A stretch of 64,000 nucleotides of DNA from Planctomicrobium sp051465645. Lineage in GTDB: Bacteria > Planctomycetota > Planctomycetia > Planctomycetales > Planctomycetaceae. Position 1 is the stretch's first letter; each line of letters starts with the position of its first letter. A model generated the notes under the pieces. That model did not search any database and was not told the DNA's origin. It saw nothing but the letters and a program-made list of their open reading frames with translations. Below, piece by piece: positions 36,596 to 46,726 of this stretch. Made by a program: the position numbers and the translations under genes. Location of the stretch: NCBI RefSeq assembly GCF_051465645.1, contig NZ_CP195790.1:4898001-4962000 (forward strand). Reading direction: 5' to 3'.

Positions 36596-37723
36596 TCACT
36601 CCGGCAGGCCATCAATAAAGCGAAGAAATTGAATTTCGATCCAGCTCGTATCTTTCCCGAAAACCGCCTGAAAATCAGCGAGCCGGTCTTCCGGGGAATA
36701 CGTTTCCGAGAGCGGGTTACGTTGAGCGATTCGCTTCAAATAATTGATGTAATCAGGGCGACGCTGCTCTGAAAGATAGAAGTTGAACGCCCAGGCTTCG
36801 CTATAGAAATTGATCGGGTCAGTTTTGTAAAGCGTTTCGTCGTCTGTGATTAATGATGTGATCGTGTGATTTCGATCTTTCGCTCGGTCGTTTCGAAACT
36901 GGTTCAGTCGCGTGACGTTAATGCGGCTGGCGGTTCCGGCTTTGACCCGGCTCTGGAGTCCACCTTCCTCCAGATTTGTGGCAAGTCCTTCGACGACCCA
37001 ACGAGGGTTCTGCCCAATTCGAGAATGAAGTCCGGTATTGAACGCCAACTGATGAATTGCTTCGTGAATTATTGTTTTTCGGGCATCCTCGGAGATAGCT
37101 GACTTCAAATTGGCCGTCGATGCGGATTTTGGCAACTCCTGGATGTCATAGAGCACAACCCTATTTGAGTGAGGGTGATAGAACCCTTGCAGAAGACTTG
37201 ATGTCGGAAGACTCAATTCCTGACAGGCTTCATCGAATTTCTGTCGGCTTGGGTGAATCACCACGACAAGGGGATACTCAGTGTTCGCAAGCGTCCAATT
37301 CCGTCGGCTGAAATAGCCTGAGAAGGAGCGGTCAACTTCGGAGAGGATGTCCCCATAGGCCCCGGCTTTTCCTTTGGGAGCACAGATGACGTACTTTCCT
37401 TGAGTCTGCACCTCATAGTTTCGATCGAGTTCCTGTTTGAGGATCTCTGCAACCTTCGTGGTGGAAAGTGGTTGAAACTCTGCGGTGAGTTTTTTGAAAC
37501 TGATGACCTGATCCAGCAAGACGGACTGATAGCTCCCGTCAGGTGATGCTACCCAGCTGACTTTCTCGTTATGGGCGACGTTCTTTCCCTGATATTCCCC
37601 GGTATTCGTCTTCAACTCGATAATCGGGGCGGCACTAACCCAACTGGGCGCGGATAACGTCAGAGTAAAGCCGGTCAAAAGACCCGGCAGAAGGCACAGA
37701 ATGCGGAGCCAGCGTGATTTCAT
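36596..37723 (-). CDS. secreted DUF1570 zinc-metalloprotease-like protein
   Basis: From ATG 37723 the protein has 375 residues with a signal peptide (RWLRILCLLPGLLTGF to VSAAP). The second half contains the gluzincin motif HEAIHQ and a downstream WVVEGLATNLEEGG, where the Glu could be the third zinc ligand. This is the DUF1570 pattern, common in planctomycetes. It should be a periplasmic metallopeptidase or a relative, with no substrate known. The frame extends upstream to 37807, but the signal peptide starts at the ATG. It is divergent from the HEAT-like gene. Confidence 0.82.
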   Translation of the reverse strand: MKSRWLRILCLLPGLLTGFTLTLSAPSWVSAAPIIELKTNTGEYQGKNVAHNEKVSWVASPDGSYQSVLLDQVISFKKLTAEFQPLSTTKVAEILKQELDRNYEVQTQGKYVICAPKGKAGAYGDILSEVDRSFSGYFSRRNWTLANTEYPLVVVIHPSRQKFDEACQELSLPTSSLLQGFYHPHSNRVVLYDIQELPKSASTANLKSAISEDARKTIIHEAIHQLAFNTGLHSRIGQNPRWVVEGLATNLEEGGLQSRVKAGTASRINVTRLNQFRNDRAKDRNHTITSLITDDETLYKTDPINFYSEAWAFNFYLSEQRRPDYINYLKRIAQRNPLSETYSPEDRLADFQAVFGKDTSWIEIQFLRFIDGLPE

Positions 37724-37940
37724 CGCGTGGTGCTTATAAAGATGTTTGCGAATTGCAGTTCTGCAGACGAATACTGACACGATTGCGATGACCAGAGCTC
37801 CGGTCACCCCTTTTCTGACTCTTTATTTATAGGTCGGAATTGTCGACGTGGCCGGATTTCGATTTCCGAAACCTCCCTTCATGAGGAGCATTCTCGTCTT
37901 CGCCCTGACAGGACGGATCTGGATGAGGTATTGTTTCTGA

Positions 37941-39038
37941 ATGGCTCAACTACTTCACAATTTGAAGTTTGCAATCATCGTGCTCAGTGCTGTCGGGCTG
38001 CTGCTCACCGGGAGAAGTGGGGCCGCTGATGCTCCTCCTGTCACGGATGTTCAAGTCGAGCAATGGGTGAAAGATCTGTCATCGCCCAGTAATGCCGTCA
38101 GAGATCAGGCTGAGCATCAACTGTTGAATTCCGGTGAGGCAGCGCTCCGGTATCTTGCGAAACAGGCTTCGGCTGATGAAGCGACGAATGTTGCCGTATC
38201 GAGAATTCGGCGGGCGCTACAAACGAAACTGGCTGAAGAGTCGGTGCTCGGAGTTGCCCGATCTGGTGCGACTCGGAGTGAATCGAGTGACAAGGATTTA
38301 CGATTCTCGGATTCAACGGACCTGGCAGTCGTCTCTCGTTGTGTTCGTATTCGCCCGACGATTGCTCTTGTCCCATCTGAGATCCGTGACGAACCAGTGC
38401 TGCTGCGTGCCCGAGTTGCAGTCGATGTCGCCGCAAATGTGCGTCCACTCAGAATGAAGGTGCGTGATTCGCAGTTCCATCTGGATTCAGCAGGGACTCG
38501 ATTTGTTCCATTCAGTCCCGATGCGAGGCGGGAGATTGCCTGCGATGAACAGACGACTCAGTTCACTGTGAATTTTCTGGTGGATGAAGACTCGGTTCCG
38601 GATCGCTGCCAAATGACGGGAGCGGTGCAACTCCTCTGTCTGGGGGGCGTTGAACCGGTCGAATTTTCCCTCACCGACAAGAGTGATTGGATTCAGGCAG
38701 TTGGAGAAACCGAAGCCACATTAACAAGCGTTGAATGCGATGCTGACGCAGGATTGCGTGTCACTCTGATGGTGACATATCCACCTGGCGTGAAATGGGA
38801 GTCGTATCAGGCGGAAGCACTTCACCAGCAAGTCTGGTTTCGTTCTGGCGACAACAAGCCTGTGAAGTGTCTCGAAGTTGAACTGATCGAAGTCAAAGGT
38901 GAACGACACACGATTCAGTGTCGCTTTCCGCAAATTCACACACTGCACTCCGGCGATCGATTGATCAATTCTTTGCCAGCATTGATCGCGGACATCGAGA
39001 TCCCGTTTGAGATCAAAAACGTCCCGGTTGCCCGATGA
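37941..39038 (+). CDS. secreted hypothetical protein with a HEAT-like N-terminal helix pair
   Basis: The 365-residue protein has a signal peptide (FAIIVLSAVGLLLTG to GAA). Residues 35-95 (LSSPSNAVRDQAEHQLL, GEAALRYLAKQA) look like one HEAT-type repeat, as in many planctomycete surface proteins. The rest is beta-rich and I do not recognise it. It ends 39 bp before the convergent transporter gene. Confidence 0.7.
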   Translation: MAQLLHNLKFAIIVLSAVGLLLTGRSGAADAPPVTDVQVEQWVKDLSSPSNAVRDQAEHQLLNSGEAALRYLAKQASADEATNVAVSRIRRALQTKLAEESVLGVARSGATRSESSDKDLRFSDSTDLAVVSRCVRIRPTIALVPSEIRDEPVLLRARVAVDVAANVRPLRMKVRDSQFHLDSAGTRFVPFSPDARREIACDEQTTQFTVNFLVDEDSVPDRCQMTGAVQLLCLGGVEPVEFSLTDKSDWIQAVGETEATLTSVECDADAGLRVTLMVTYPPGVKWESYQAEALHQQVWFRSGDNKPVKCLEVELIEVKGERHTIQCRFPQIHTLHSGDRLINSLPALIADIEIPFEIKNVPVAR

Positions 39039-39077
39039 GCACGTTGCTGCGCGGCCATCTGATAGACCGGAACGGTC

Positions 39078-39548
39078 TTAGCTGCGCGAGGCGAGGATTC
39101 CGCCGGCGATGATCAACAGGCTGGCTGCAATGATTTTGGGAGGGCTGACCGTTCGCCACTCGGCCAGGAGCATCATGCTGGCGAGAACGGCAACCAGCGT
39201 ATTCATGTTGTAAATCGGGACAATCTGGCTCAGATTGGCTCCCAGTTTTCTCAGGGCGAGGGAAATCAGTCCGCTTGAAACCGCCCAGGAGATGGCGAAG
39301 AGAACGGTATATCCTACAGCTTTGGGAGTGATGGTGGCATCACGTTCAAAAGCAATAAAGAAGCCACCGACTGCACTGATGACAAGGCCGCCGACAATCA
39401 GAAAGGGGCCAGTGGCGATGCCGTGATGACCGGACATTTTCTGGAAGAATGCTCCGATCCCGAGACCAACAGCAGGCAGAAGCCCGCCGACAAGAAGTGC
39501 AATCTGTTTGGACGTCATGACAGTTTCAGTGAAAAGTGTGGTCTGCAT
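39078..39548 (-). CDS. EamA-type half transporter (five helices)
   Basis: The 156-residue protein is almost entirely hydrophobic, with five predicted helices (about 19-38, 50-70, 80-103, 110-130, 135-153). That is the size of one EamA unit, about half of a full drug/metabolite transporter, so it presumably dimerises. ATG 39548 or 39518 (MTSKQIALLVGG) may be the start, and the latter fits the first helix better. The substrate is unknown. Confidence 0.75.
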   Translation of the reverse strand: MQTTLFTETVMTSKQIALLVGGLLPAVGLGIGAFFQKMSGHHGIATGPFLIVGGLVISAVGGFFIAFERDATITPKAVGYTVLFAISWAVSSGLISLALRKLGANLSQIVPIYNMNTLVAVLASMMLLAEWRTVSPPKIIAASLLIIAGGILASRS

Positions 39549-39786
39549 TCAGACCGGTTTCTCGTTTCCATGCGAGATCAGTGTGTGAGCTTCACTTCTG
39601 CGGCATGTGAACGAGAGAAATGTCCCTTGCTCCAGCGAAGCGCGGGCATAATAGCAATTGCAAACGCTCTGTCGCGGGACGGAGAGGAAATCTCGAAACA
39701 CTCTCAAGATGCGGAATCGAGTCGTTTCATGGCGTACAGATGTGTTCTCGCGTCGCTGAAAACATCAGGCAATGTCGAGGATTGCT

Positions 39787-40701
39787 TTATCGACGCGTTG
39801 AACCCTGCATTCCGATGCGGTGGTTCATGTAATGACGCAGCACGGCATCGAGCGGAGTGCTGGTGCGGATCGTCTGGTAGTCAATCACTCGCCGGGCGCT
39901 CTGGCGTCGCAGTTCATCAATGAACGCCTGCATTGCTTCGAGGTAGCCATCTCGCAATGCCCGTGGATCACAGACAAGTGCTCCAGCTTCTTCCAGTCCT
40001 TCAAAGCGTGTTGTGCCTGTGAACCGGAAGTCGAGTTCTTCGTCATCCAGAACATGGAACAGCATGACGTCGTGACCGCGACGGCGGAGGAGGTCCAATC
40101 CTTTGAAGAGCTGATCCCGATCAACAAAGAAGTCGGAGATCAGAATGATCATTCCCTTCTGTGAACGCTCATCGGCGACCGATCTCAACATCCGCAGGAT
40201 GTCTGTTTTGGACTGCGGCTGTTCTTCTGCGAGCACGGACAAAATTGTGCCGAGATGAGTCTGCGAACTTCGGGACGGCGCCCGTGAGCGGATCTGCTCA
40301 TCGAAGATCCCCAGACTTACTGCGTCCTGCTGTCGGAGTAGCAGATAAGTTAACGCAGCTGCGATTGAACAGGCGGCGTCATACTTGGAAACCTTTCCTG
40401 AGGCGAACTGCATCGATTCACTGGCGTCAACCAGAATCATCGTTCGCAGGTTGGTCTCTTCCTCGTACAGCTTCAGATAGTACTTGTCTGTCTTGGACCA
40501 GACTTTCCAGTCGACACGGCGAATATCATCGCCAGCAACATACTCGCGATGTTGTGCGAATTCGTTGGACTGCCCGAAGAATGGACTGCGATGCTGACCT
40601 GAAATGAAACCTTCCACCACCTGTCGGGCCAGAACTTCCAGTTTGGAAATTCGGGCCAGAGCCTCTGGTGGAAGTCGTTGACTGTGGTCAGGTCGTGCCA
40701 T
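39787..40701 (-). CDS. DUF58 domain protein (MoxR partner)
   Basis: The 304-residue protein has the DUF58 signature GDDIRRVDWKVWSKTDKYYLKLYEEE (about 57-83) followed by a vWA-like fold (ILVDASESMQF). It lies 57 bp downstream of the MoxR gene in the same direction and forms the usual MoxR-DUF58 pair. The pair is thought to act with secreted vWA proteins in folding or assembling complexes. Those relatives lie 13 kb away at 19576-27631. Confidence 0.92.
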   Translation of the reverse strand: MARPDHSQRLPPEALARISKLEVLARQVVEGFISGQHRSPFFGQSNEFAQHREYVAGDDIRRVDWKVWSKTDKYYLKLYEEETNLRTMILVDASESMQFASGKVSKYDAACSIAAALTYLLLRQQDAVSLGIFDEQIRSRAPSRSSQTHLGTILSVLAEEQPQSKTDILRMLRSVADERSQKGMIILISDFFVDRDQLFKGLDLLRRRGHDVMLFHVLDDEELDFRFTGTTRFEGLEEAGALVCDPRALRDGYLEAMQAFIDELRRQSARRVIDYQTIRTSTPLDAVLRHYMNHRIGMQGSTRR

Positions 40702-40758
40702 GGGATTTCAACTTGAAACGGATCAGCGACTGGCCTTTGGGTACGGAATCGCTGCGGA

Positions 40759-41829
40759 TTACGCGTTTGCGACTGGGGCAGAGAAGATGGCCTTTAGTCG
40801 TGGGTCGGAGGTCAGTTCTCCCTCTTTTGAAGGAGTGACTTCCAGCAGTTTGTCGATCACTTTGTCTGTCGTGATGCCTTCGCTCTCTGCCGAGAAGTTG
40901 GTCACAATGCGGTGTCGCAGAACCGGAGCAGCCAGGGCTTGCAGGTCCTCTGCTGAAACGTATGTTCGGCCCTTGAGTAACGCTCGGGTTTTGGCACCGA
41001 GAATCAAATACTGAACAGCTCGCGGGCCGGCGCCCCAACTGAGCCAGTCATTTACGAAATCAGGAACGCCTGCCTGTCCGATACGTGTCTGGCGCACCAG
41101 CGCGAGAGCGTAATTGACAAGGTGGTCGGTGATCGGAACTTCGCGAATCAGCGTTTGAAGTTCAATGATTTCCGGTCCAGTTAAAACAGGACGGATCTCT
41201 TCTTTACGATTACCAGTTGTCTGCATCGCAACCAGTTTTTCTTCTTCATACGACGGGTAGTCGACGAAAACCTTGAACATGAACCGGTCCTGTTGCGCTT
41301 CCGGCAACTGGTACGTCCCTTCCTGTTCAATCGGGTTCTGGGTAGCGAGCACGAAGAACGGATTCGGCAACATATGACGTGTCATCCCGACCGTCACTTG
41401 ACGTTCCTGCATCGCTTCCAGCAGTGCGGACTGTGTCTTCGGCGGAGTTCGGTTGATTTCGTCTGCCAGAACCACATTGTGAAACAACGGGCCAGAGATG
41501 AATTTGAATTCGCGGCCGCCGGTTTCCTGATTGGTGGTCAGAACGTCGGTTCCTGTGATGTCCGCTGGCATCAAGTCAGGTGTGAACTGAATTCGGGAGA
41601 ACGACATCGACAAGCACTGAGACAGTGTGTTGATCATCAATGTCTTCGCGAGACCGGGAACCCCTTCCAGAAGACAGTGTCCGCGACTGAACATGGCGAT
41701 CAGCAACTGGTCGATCACTTCGGATTGCCCGACAATGACCTTTGACATCTGTTTGCGGATTTCCTGGTAAGCATTGCCGATCTTCTCGATCCCTTTTGCT
41801 CCCACGTCGCTCTGCAGTTGCGTCATCAC
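40759..41829 (-). CDS. MoxR family AAA+ ATPase
   Basis: The 356-residue ATPase has Walker A GVPGLAKT, Walker B VVLADEINRTPPKTQSALLE and the MoxR sensor segment ATQNPIEQEGTYQLPEAQ. MoxR proteins act as chaperone ATPases, usually with a DUF58 and a vWA partner. It is upstream of the DUF58 gene and probably heads that pair. Confidence 0.95.
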   Translation of the reverse strand: MMTQLQSDVGAKGIEKIGNAYQEIRKQMSKVIVGQSEVIDQLLIAMFSRGHCLLEGVPGLAKTLMINTLSQCLSMSFSRIQFTPDLMPADITGTDVLTTNQETGGREFKFISGPLFHNVVLADEINRTPPKTQSALLEAMQERQVTVGMTRHMLPNPFFVLATQNPIEQEGTYQLPEAQQDRFMFKVFVDYPSYEEEKLVAMQTTGNRKEEIRPVLTGPEIIELQTLIREVPITDHLVNYALALVRQTRIGQAGVPDFVNDWLSWGAGPRAVQYLILGAKTRALLKGRTYVSAEDLQALAAPVLRHRIVTNFSAESEGITTDKVIDKLLEVTPSKEGELTSDPRLKAIFSAPVANA

Positions 41830-42263
41830 GAATTCCCTGACAATGCTGATACAAGGGTGGAAGTTGCCAACTGGCGGAATCGCTTTGCTGAACCTGCAGC
41901 CGGTGAACTTTCATCTCTTGTGAAGATTGAAAGACTTTAGCGTCTGCAGAGTCTGGTCAATTGCCGCAACCACCCGTCCCATCGTAAGCACAGCCGGAAC
42001 TTCCGCCAAGGGGAATCACCGAAACTCTCTGTTCCCCAGGCTGGAAGGGACTCCAGTTTCGGTCATTCCAGCAGAAGCGATACAGAGTTTCCTGCAGACG
42101 GAAATTGCTTCAATCCGGAATTTCAAACTGCAAATACAGTCCGGGAAACAAAAGAGTGTCCATTTTATCTGTTTCTTAAAACGAAAAAGACCGGTGCTTA
42201 CGCGCCAGTCTTTCTCCGGAAAATGCATTTAATTACGTGGCGGCCTACCTGAGGACGTCCGCG
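41830..42263. other. intergenic region with terminator
   Basis: This 434-bp gap lies upstream of moxR and downstream of the HerA-like gene. It contains the terminator at 42184-42213. A plus-strand open frame (41927-42232) runs through that hairpin and has no other support. Confidence 0.5.
42184..42213 (-). terminator. Rho-independent terminator of the HerA-like gene
   Basis: On the minus strand AAAGACTGGCGC pairs with GCACCGGTCTTT around a GTAA loop with one mismatch, and T residues follow. It lies 50 bp after the stop of the gene at 42264. Confidence 0.8.
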
Positions 42264-44729
42264 TTATTCGTCTCGAATAAAGATTTCCTGAGCATAGGCC
42301 GGAGCAAGGCCCCCTGCTGCTGTCACGGCGTAGGGAAGCCAGACCAGCGAAACCTCCTCAACAGAAAGATCAGACTTTCGTGGAGAGATTGCTTTCGTTT
42401 CAAGGGTCAGTTTGTCATCAGAGTAGTTCTCTTTCAGGCGTTCCAGGTCGAGTTCGACCTGCTTTTGCATTTCTTCGAATTCGGCTTCAGCGACTTCCTG
42501 ATTCTCCTCGGCACGTTTGACATCACTGCGCTGGTCCGAGACTCGGGTTGCTGCACGGAATGAACTCGCAGCACGACCTGCGTTTGCAGCCGAGATTGTC
42601 TTACGCCCGAACAGCGCACCCAGGATCGATGTCCCGAATGAGGCGGCGGCCGACATCGTTGCGCTACTTGCCTGTTGCTTCTCGACTTCGACGCGATGTT
42701 CTGCCTTGCGAACTTTCTCTTGCAGGCGGTTGAGTGTCGTTTCGCTTTTCTTTCTGATCTTTTCGAGTTCCAGATCGCGAACTTCACGGGCGGCATGAGA
42801 CATTTTTGCCCGAAAACTCCCTTCACTGTCCCCCGGTTGCGAGTAGAGCTTCAATTCCGGGCAGTAGTACAAATTCAGTGAAAGGGCGCGGTAGAAGTAG
42901 GCTTTTCCTGAAGTGGCCCAACTCTTGTAGGACGTCGCCCGTTGCATGTTGGCCGGGACTTTCAGGAATCTTGCCCCGGAGACAGCCTCGGTATCACGGA
43001 GCAACTTCAATGCGACTGTTTCGCCAGCGTCCCAAGGATCTTTCTCGACTGTGTCTCCTTCAATCAGCACCATTCTGGCAATGTCTTCCCATTGATCGAT
43101 TCCGAGTTTGGCATCGATGTAATGGGCACGTCCGACTGCCAGTAGAGCTGGCTGGTAAACGATTGACGACGCTTTGGAAACTCCACTTGAGACCGGGAGG
43201 TGTCGCTGTCGAATCTCATGTGGCAGGATTGGAGGTGCCGACGAGGTTTCGGAATCGTCACCTTGACTGGCGCTCTGCCCGATCAATGCAACCGAGGACT
43301 CGCTGACGGAATCCGATTTGACCGGTCCAGTTAATGTTCGAATCTGGTCGCGTGTCATTGGCCCGCGCAGATAAGAGAGTGCCCAGCGTGTCTGGAAGAT
43401 GACCGGTCCGTCTTCATGAACGTTGTTCATCAGGAAGACTCGGTTTTTCAGACCAGAGAGTTTTGTCTCGATGTCTTTGCGATTAAACGAGACACCTGCT
43501 GATGCGGAGGCACCTTCCAGACCGTCCAGCATTCTCGCTTTATCACGCTCAGTCTGCAGTCGCCCAAGGAACCATGTTCCGGCATTGGACAACGCTTTGT
43601 AGTCGAGGTCGACAGGGTTCTGTGTCGCGAGGACCAGCCCGACGCCGTAAGCCCGAGCCTGCTTGAGCAACGTCAGCATCGGGAGCTTGGATGGTGGGTT
43701 CGCTGTCGGCGGGAGATATCCGAACACTTCATCCATATAAAGGAGGGCGCGGAGACTGGATGTTCCCGGCTGAGCCCGCATCCACGAAATGAATTCGTTC
43801 AACAGAATCGTGACGAAGAACATTCGCTCCTGATCGTTCAGGTGTGCGATCGACACGATTGCAAGTCGGGGCTTGCCGTCCTTGGTGTAGAGGAGTTTTT
43901 GAATGTCGAGTCGTTCGCCTTGTGTCCAGCTGGAGAAGGCAGGCGACGCGAGAAGATTGTTGATCTTCATGGCGAATGCACGCCGTTCGTTGGCTGAGAT
44001 GATGGATTCCAGGTCCATCACACCGATTTTATCGAATGGCGGACTTTGAATTTCACGAATGACCTGCGGCAGATCAAGATCACGTCCGGCACGCCACGCT
44101 TGTTCAATGATATTGGAGAGCAGGATGTGTTCGTGGCTATTGAGAGGATCAGCGTCGATCCCGAGAAGTGTCAGCAAGCCAGAGACAGTTGTTGACGTTC
44201 GATCTCTTAATGCATCGGCATTGTCGCGGACTGCCGGTGGCGGGGCATCGAGAGACTTTAATACTGTCAGCTGGCGACCGGCATCGCTGCCGGGGGTGTA
44301 GATGGCAACCTCGGCTTTGGACCTGAACATTGAGATTCGCTCAGGAGATTGATTCCAGTCGCTGAGTCCTTTTCTCCATAGCTCGGCAGTCTGGGCGGCA
44401 GCCTCTTCGACGGACATTCCTTTTCTGGTTGCTTCCGCCTGCTCAATCCACGGGGAAAAGTCGGCGGGGCGCAATTCCGGAAAAGTCAGCATCAGATTCC
44501 CGAGATCGCCTTTCGGGTCAATGATCAGGGCCGGGATATTGTCGATTGCAGCTTCTTCCAGCAATGTGACGCCAAGTCCGGTTTTCCCGCTTCCGGTCAT
44601 CCCGACGATGACGGCATGCGTTGTCAGGTCCTTGGTGTCATAGAGCAATGGATCAGGTGACAATTCGTCTGTCTGCATGTCATAGCTGCGACCAAGATAG
44701 AAGACGCCAAGCTTTTCGTAGTCGTACAT
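42264..44729 (-). CDS. HerA-like/DUF853 ATPase with C-terminal coiled coil
   Basis: The protein has about 821 residues from ATG 44729. An N-terminal strand region leads to a FtsK/HerA-type motor with Walker A GMTGSGKTG and the DPKGDLGNL segment. Later motifs are YMDEVFGYLPP and LVLATQNPVDLDYKAL, the latter typical of the HerA/VirB4 group. From about residue 650 a coiled coil (LEKIRKKSETTLNRLQEKVRKAE) and a short C-terminal domain follow. HerA-like ATPases move DNA or protein through a ring. The partner is unknown and no nuclease is adjacent. The frame is open upstream to 44885, but the ATG gives a natural N-terminus. Confidence 0.82.
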   Translation of the reverse strand: MYDYEKLGVFYLGRSYDMQTDELSPDPLLYDTKDLTTHAVIVGMTGSGKTGLGVTLLEEAAIDNIPALIIDPKGDLGNLMLTFPELRPADFSPWIEQAEATRKGMSVEEAAAQTAELWRKGLSDWNQSPERISMFRSKAEVAIYTPGSDAGRQLTVLKSLDAPPPAVRDNADALRDRTSTTVSGLLTLLGIDADPLNSHEHILLSNIIEQAWRAGRDLDLPQVIREIQSPPFDKIGVMDLESIISANERRAFAMKINNLLASPAFSSWTQGERLDIQKLLYTKDGKPRLAIVSIAHLNDQERMFFVTILLNEFISWMRAQPGTSSLRALLYMDEVFGYLPPTANPPSKLPMLTLLKQARAYGVGLVLATQNPVDLDYKALSNAGTWFLGRLQTERDKARMLDGLEGASASAGVSFNRKDIETKLSGLKNRVFLMNNVHEDGPVIFQTRWALSYLRGPMTRDQIRTLTGPVKSDSVSESSVALIGQSASQGDDSETSSAPPILPHEIRQRHLPVSSGVSKASSIVYQPALLAVGRAHYIDAKLGIDQWEDIARMVLIEGDTVEKDPWDAGETVALKLLRDTEAVSGARFLKVPANMQRATSYKSWATSGKAYFYRALSLNLYYCPELKLYSQPGDSEGSFRAKMSHAAREVRDLELEKIRKKSETTLNRLQEKVRKAEHRVEVEKQQASSATMSAAASFGTSILGALFGRKTISAANAGRAASSFRAATRVSDQRSDVKRAEENQEVAEAEFEEMQKQVELDLERLKENYSDDKLTLETKAISPRKSDLSVEEVSLVWLPYAVTAAGGLAPAYAQEIFIRDE

Positions 44730-45437
44730 AGGGATAGCGCTGATCTGAATTGCAAGATGAAGTGAGACGTGACCGGCAATCTGGAACTGTCGACCGACCA
44801 GACTGGATGGCGACTCGATGATCGAATCATACGGATGTGAGTCAGAATCAGGTGATGGTCTTTTCCCACGAAACGTTAAAAGCAAATGCGAGCCGACGAT
44901 GCAATTTCACGAACGTCATTACGTGTTGCCTGATCATCCGTTTTTAATGAGTTGAACAGGCTGATTCCCTAAAACGTAACGGAAGTGGCGGGATTACTTC
45001 AAGAAGTGTTTTCTCAGCAGGGACTGAGAGTGGCTGCGTTCTGACTCCGAATCTGTTTCGATGTGGCGTTCCCGGGATGATGTGTTGATCTGCAACAGGT
45101 GCTCTGTTTTTGAATCCTGAGCTGCAAGCGGTGGGGGATGGATTCAATTGACTCTCCTTCAAACTACAAAACTTCTGTGAGTCAAATTTAGCGGCTCGAT
45201 TTTGTGCAAGATCACGCAGAGGGGAGTGTTAGAATTGCCCTTGATCGATACGACCGTCCTGGGCATGCCAGCTGAAACAATCTGCAATGGTCTCCCCGTG
45301 CTGGACACTACGGTCCGCACGTTCAGCGCACAGCGACTCGATCAGCACGATCCGGCTTCAAGAGACTGAATAGTTTGGAACCTTGATCATGAGCACCCGA
45401 TATTTCAGTCGTGGGACAGTGCAGGAGAACACCGCCG
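44730..45437. other. intergenic region between divergent genes
   Basis: This 708-bp gap separates the HerA-like gene (minus) from the hypothetical protein (plus). It should hold two promoters. The frame of each neighbour extends into it without start support. No repeat, terminator or RNA gene is recognisable. Confidence 0.45.
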
Positions 45438-46043
45438 GTGGCTGAAGTCAAATTCAGCAGGCAGTCCGCAGGGGACCGTGGTCAGATGACGCCGGGAGGA
45501 GATCGGCACTGCCCAATTCGATGTGGATTTTATTTAGGGGAGACACAGTTGGGTCATTCTCATCTGGCAATTCGGCATCTTGTGAAAAAGCTGGAAATGG
45601 CCGAGGCACGCCGAACAGCCAAACCGTCCCTGCCGGAATGGTTGGTTCAATTAATTGATGGTATTTCTCAGATATTCGAGCCATTCAGTGGGGTTGCCCG
45701 CGTTGGTTTCGAATGTCAGAAGTCCGAGCAGGGCTGGGAAGTCGCCTTGTTTTTAGGGGAACACGAAGTCGTCGGAGGTCCAGAAGACGGGCAGATGCGG
45801 CCTGTCAACTTCCGCTTTAATATCAGTGAAATCGCCCAGCATTTTGATTCCATCGGACCAATCTACTGGAATGCGTTTCCAAACAGTCATGTCTGCTATG
45901 AAGCCATGGCTGACCTTTCCTTCCTGACAATCGAAGGAACAAGCCACGAACAGACCATCCGTATTCAACTCCACGCCGGTCCACCAGATTGCATCGGGCC
46001 AGCATTGAGACAGTATCCAGATGGGCGACTGGAACTCGTCTAA
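45438..46043 (+). CDS. hypothetical protein
   Basis: From GTG 45438 the protein has 201 residues. AGGAG at 45423-45427 supports this start, and a GTG at 45411 is the alternative. It is a soluble mixed alpha/beta protein with a central helix pair (LPEWLVQLIDGISQIFEPF) and a beta-rich C-terminal half. I recognise no family. A folded region follows the stop (46062-46126). Confidence 0.65.
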   Translation: MAEVKFSRQSAGDRGQMTPGGDRHCPIRCGFYLGETQLGHSHLAIRHLVKKLEMAEARRTAKPSLPEWLVQLIDGISQIFEPFSGVARVGFECQKSEQGWEVALFLGEHEVVGGPEDGQMRPVNFRFNISEIAQHFDSIGPIYWNAFPNSHVCYEAMADLSFLTIEGTSHEQTIRIQLHAGPPDCIGPALRQYPDGRLELV

Positions 46044-46726
46044 GTTTGATCTCATCGGACGTGTGGCGGCGAAGATGTGCTGAAAACCTTGCGAAGGCCA
46101 GAGTTTTTCGCCATTAAAACGCCACATGGACACGAGGTCTGCTAGCGAGTGCATCAGTCAGTGAGACGTTTCTCTGGAGATGGGTGTGCTCCCCGGCTCA
46201 AGAGTGAATGACAGAAGGACAGGGGAGTTCTTGGCAGAGATATTGCGAATGTCCGCACGTGGCAGCGTCTTCGACATTCACGTTCAATTCTCTTTGCCAA
46301 TATTTTTACTGACTGGCTGTGAGTTTTGATGGGTAAATGCGGCCCCCTCCATTTTTGCCCGTCAGAGCGATTTGCAGCAAATTGTTCGAAGCAGAGCGGT
46401 TCGTAGTTGAGGCTGCTCTCGCTTGAATAAAAAGGGACACTTGTCGACTGGCAAGTGTCCCTTTTTTTGCGCGCGCTGATGACCGATCCAACAATCGAGG
46501 CGAGTCTAACGGTACGGAATAGAGCAGGGAATTTGGGATGCGGAGATCAGGAAGTCAGCCGTAACGAGACGGTGTCGTGAAATGGCATGTTCAATTGTTG
46601 ATGTGATCTGTATTCTGGGGCCTGCGTCTCCGCATTTGAAACCGCGCCCAATCTGAGCGTCATCTGTTTCTTGCAGGACGGTGGGGCCGCTGTGACTTCC
46701 TTCACGTTTCAAATGGATTTGCAACG
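46044..46726. other. long intergenic region with stem-loops and a terminator
   Basis: It contains an extended stem-loop (46062-46126, TGTGGCG/CGCCACA outside GCGAA/TTCGC, with an inner CCTT/AAGG hairpin). A strong terminator lies about 300 bp later at 46431-46468. No open frame in it is supported. The remaining part leads to the MFS gene. Confidence 0.5.
46431..46468. terminator. strong bidirectional terminator
   Basis: A perfect 13-bp stem, AAAGGGACACTTG/CAAGTGTCCCTTT, with an 8-nt loop is followed by further T residues on plus and by A on the left (T on minus). The nearest upstream plus gene ends 390 bp before it, so an intervening transcript is possible. Confidence 0.88.
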
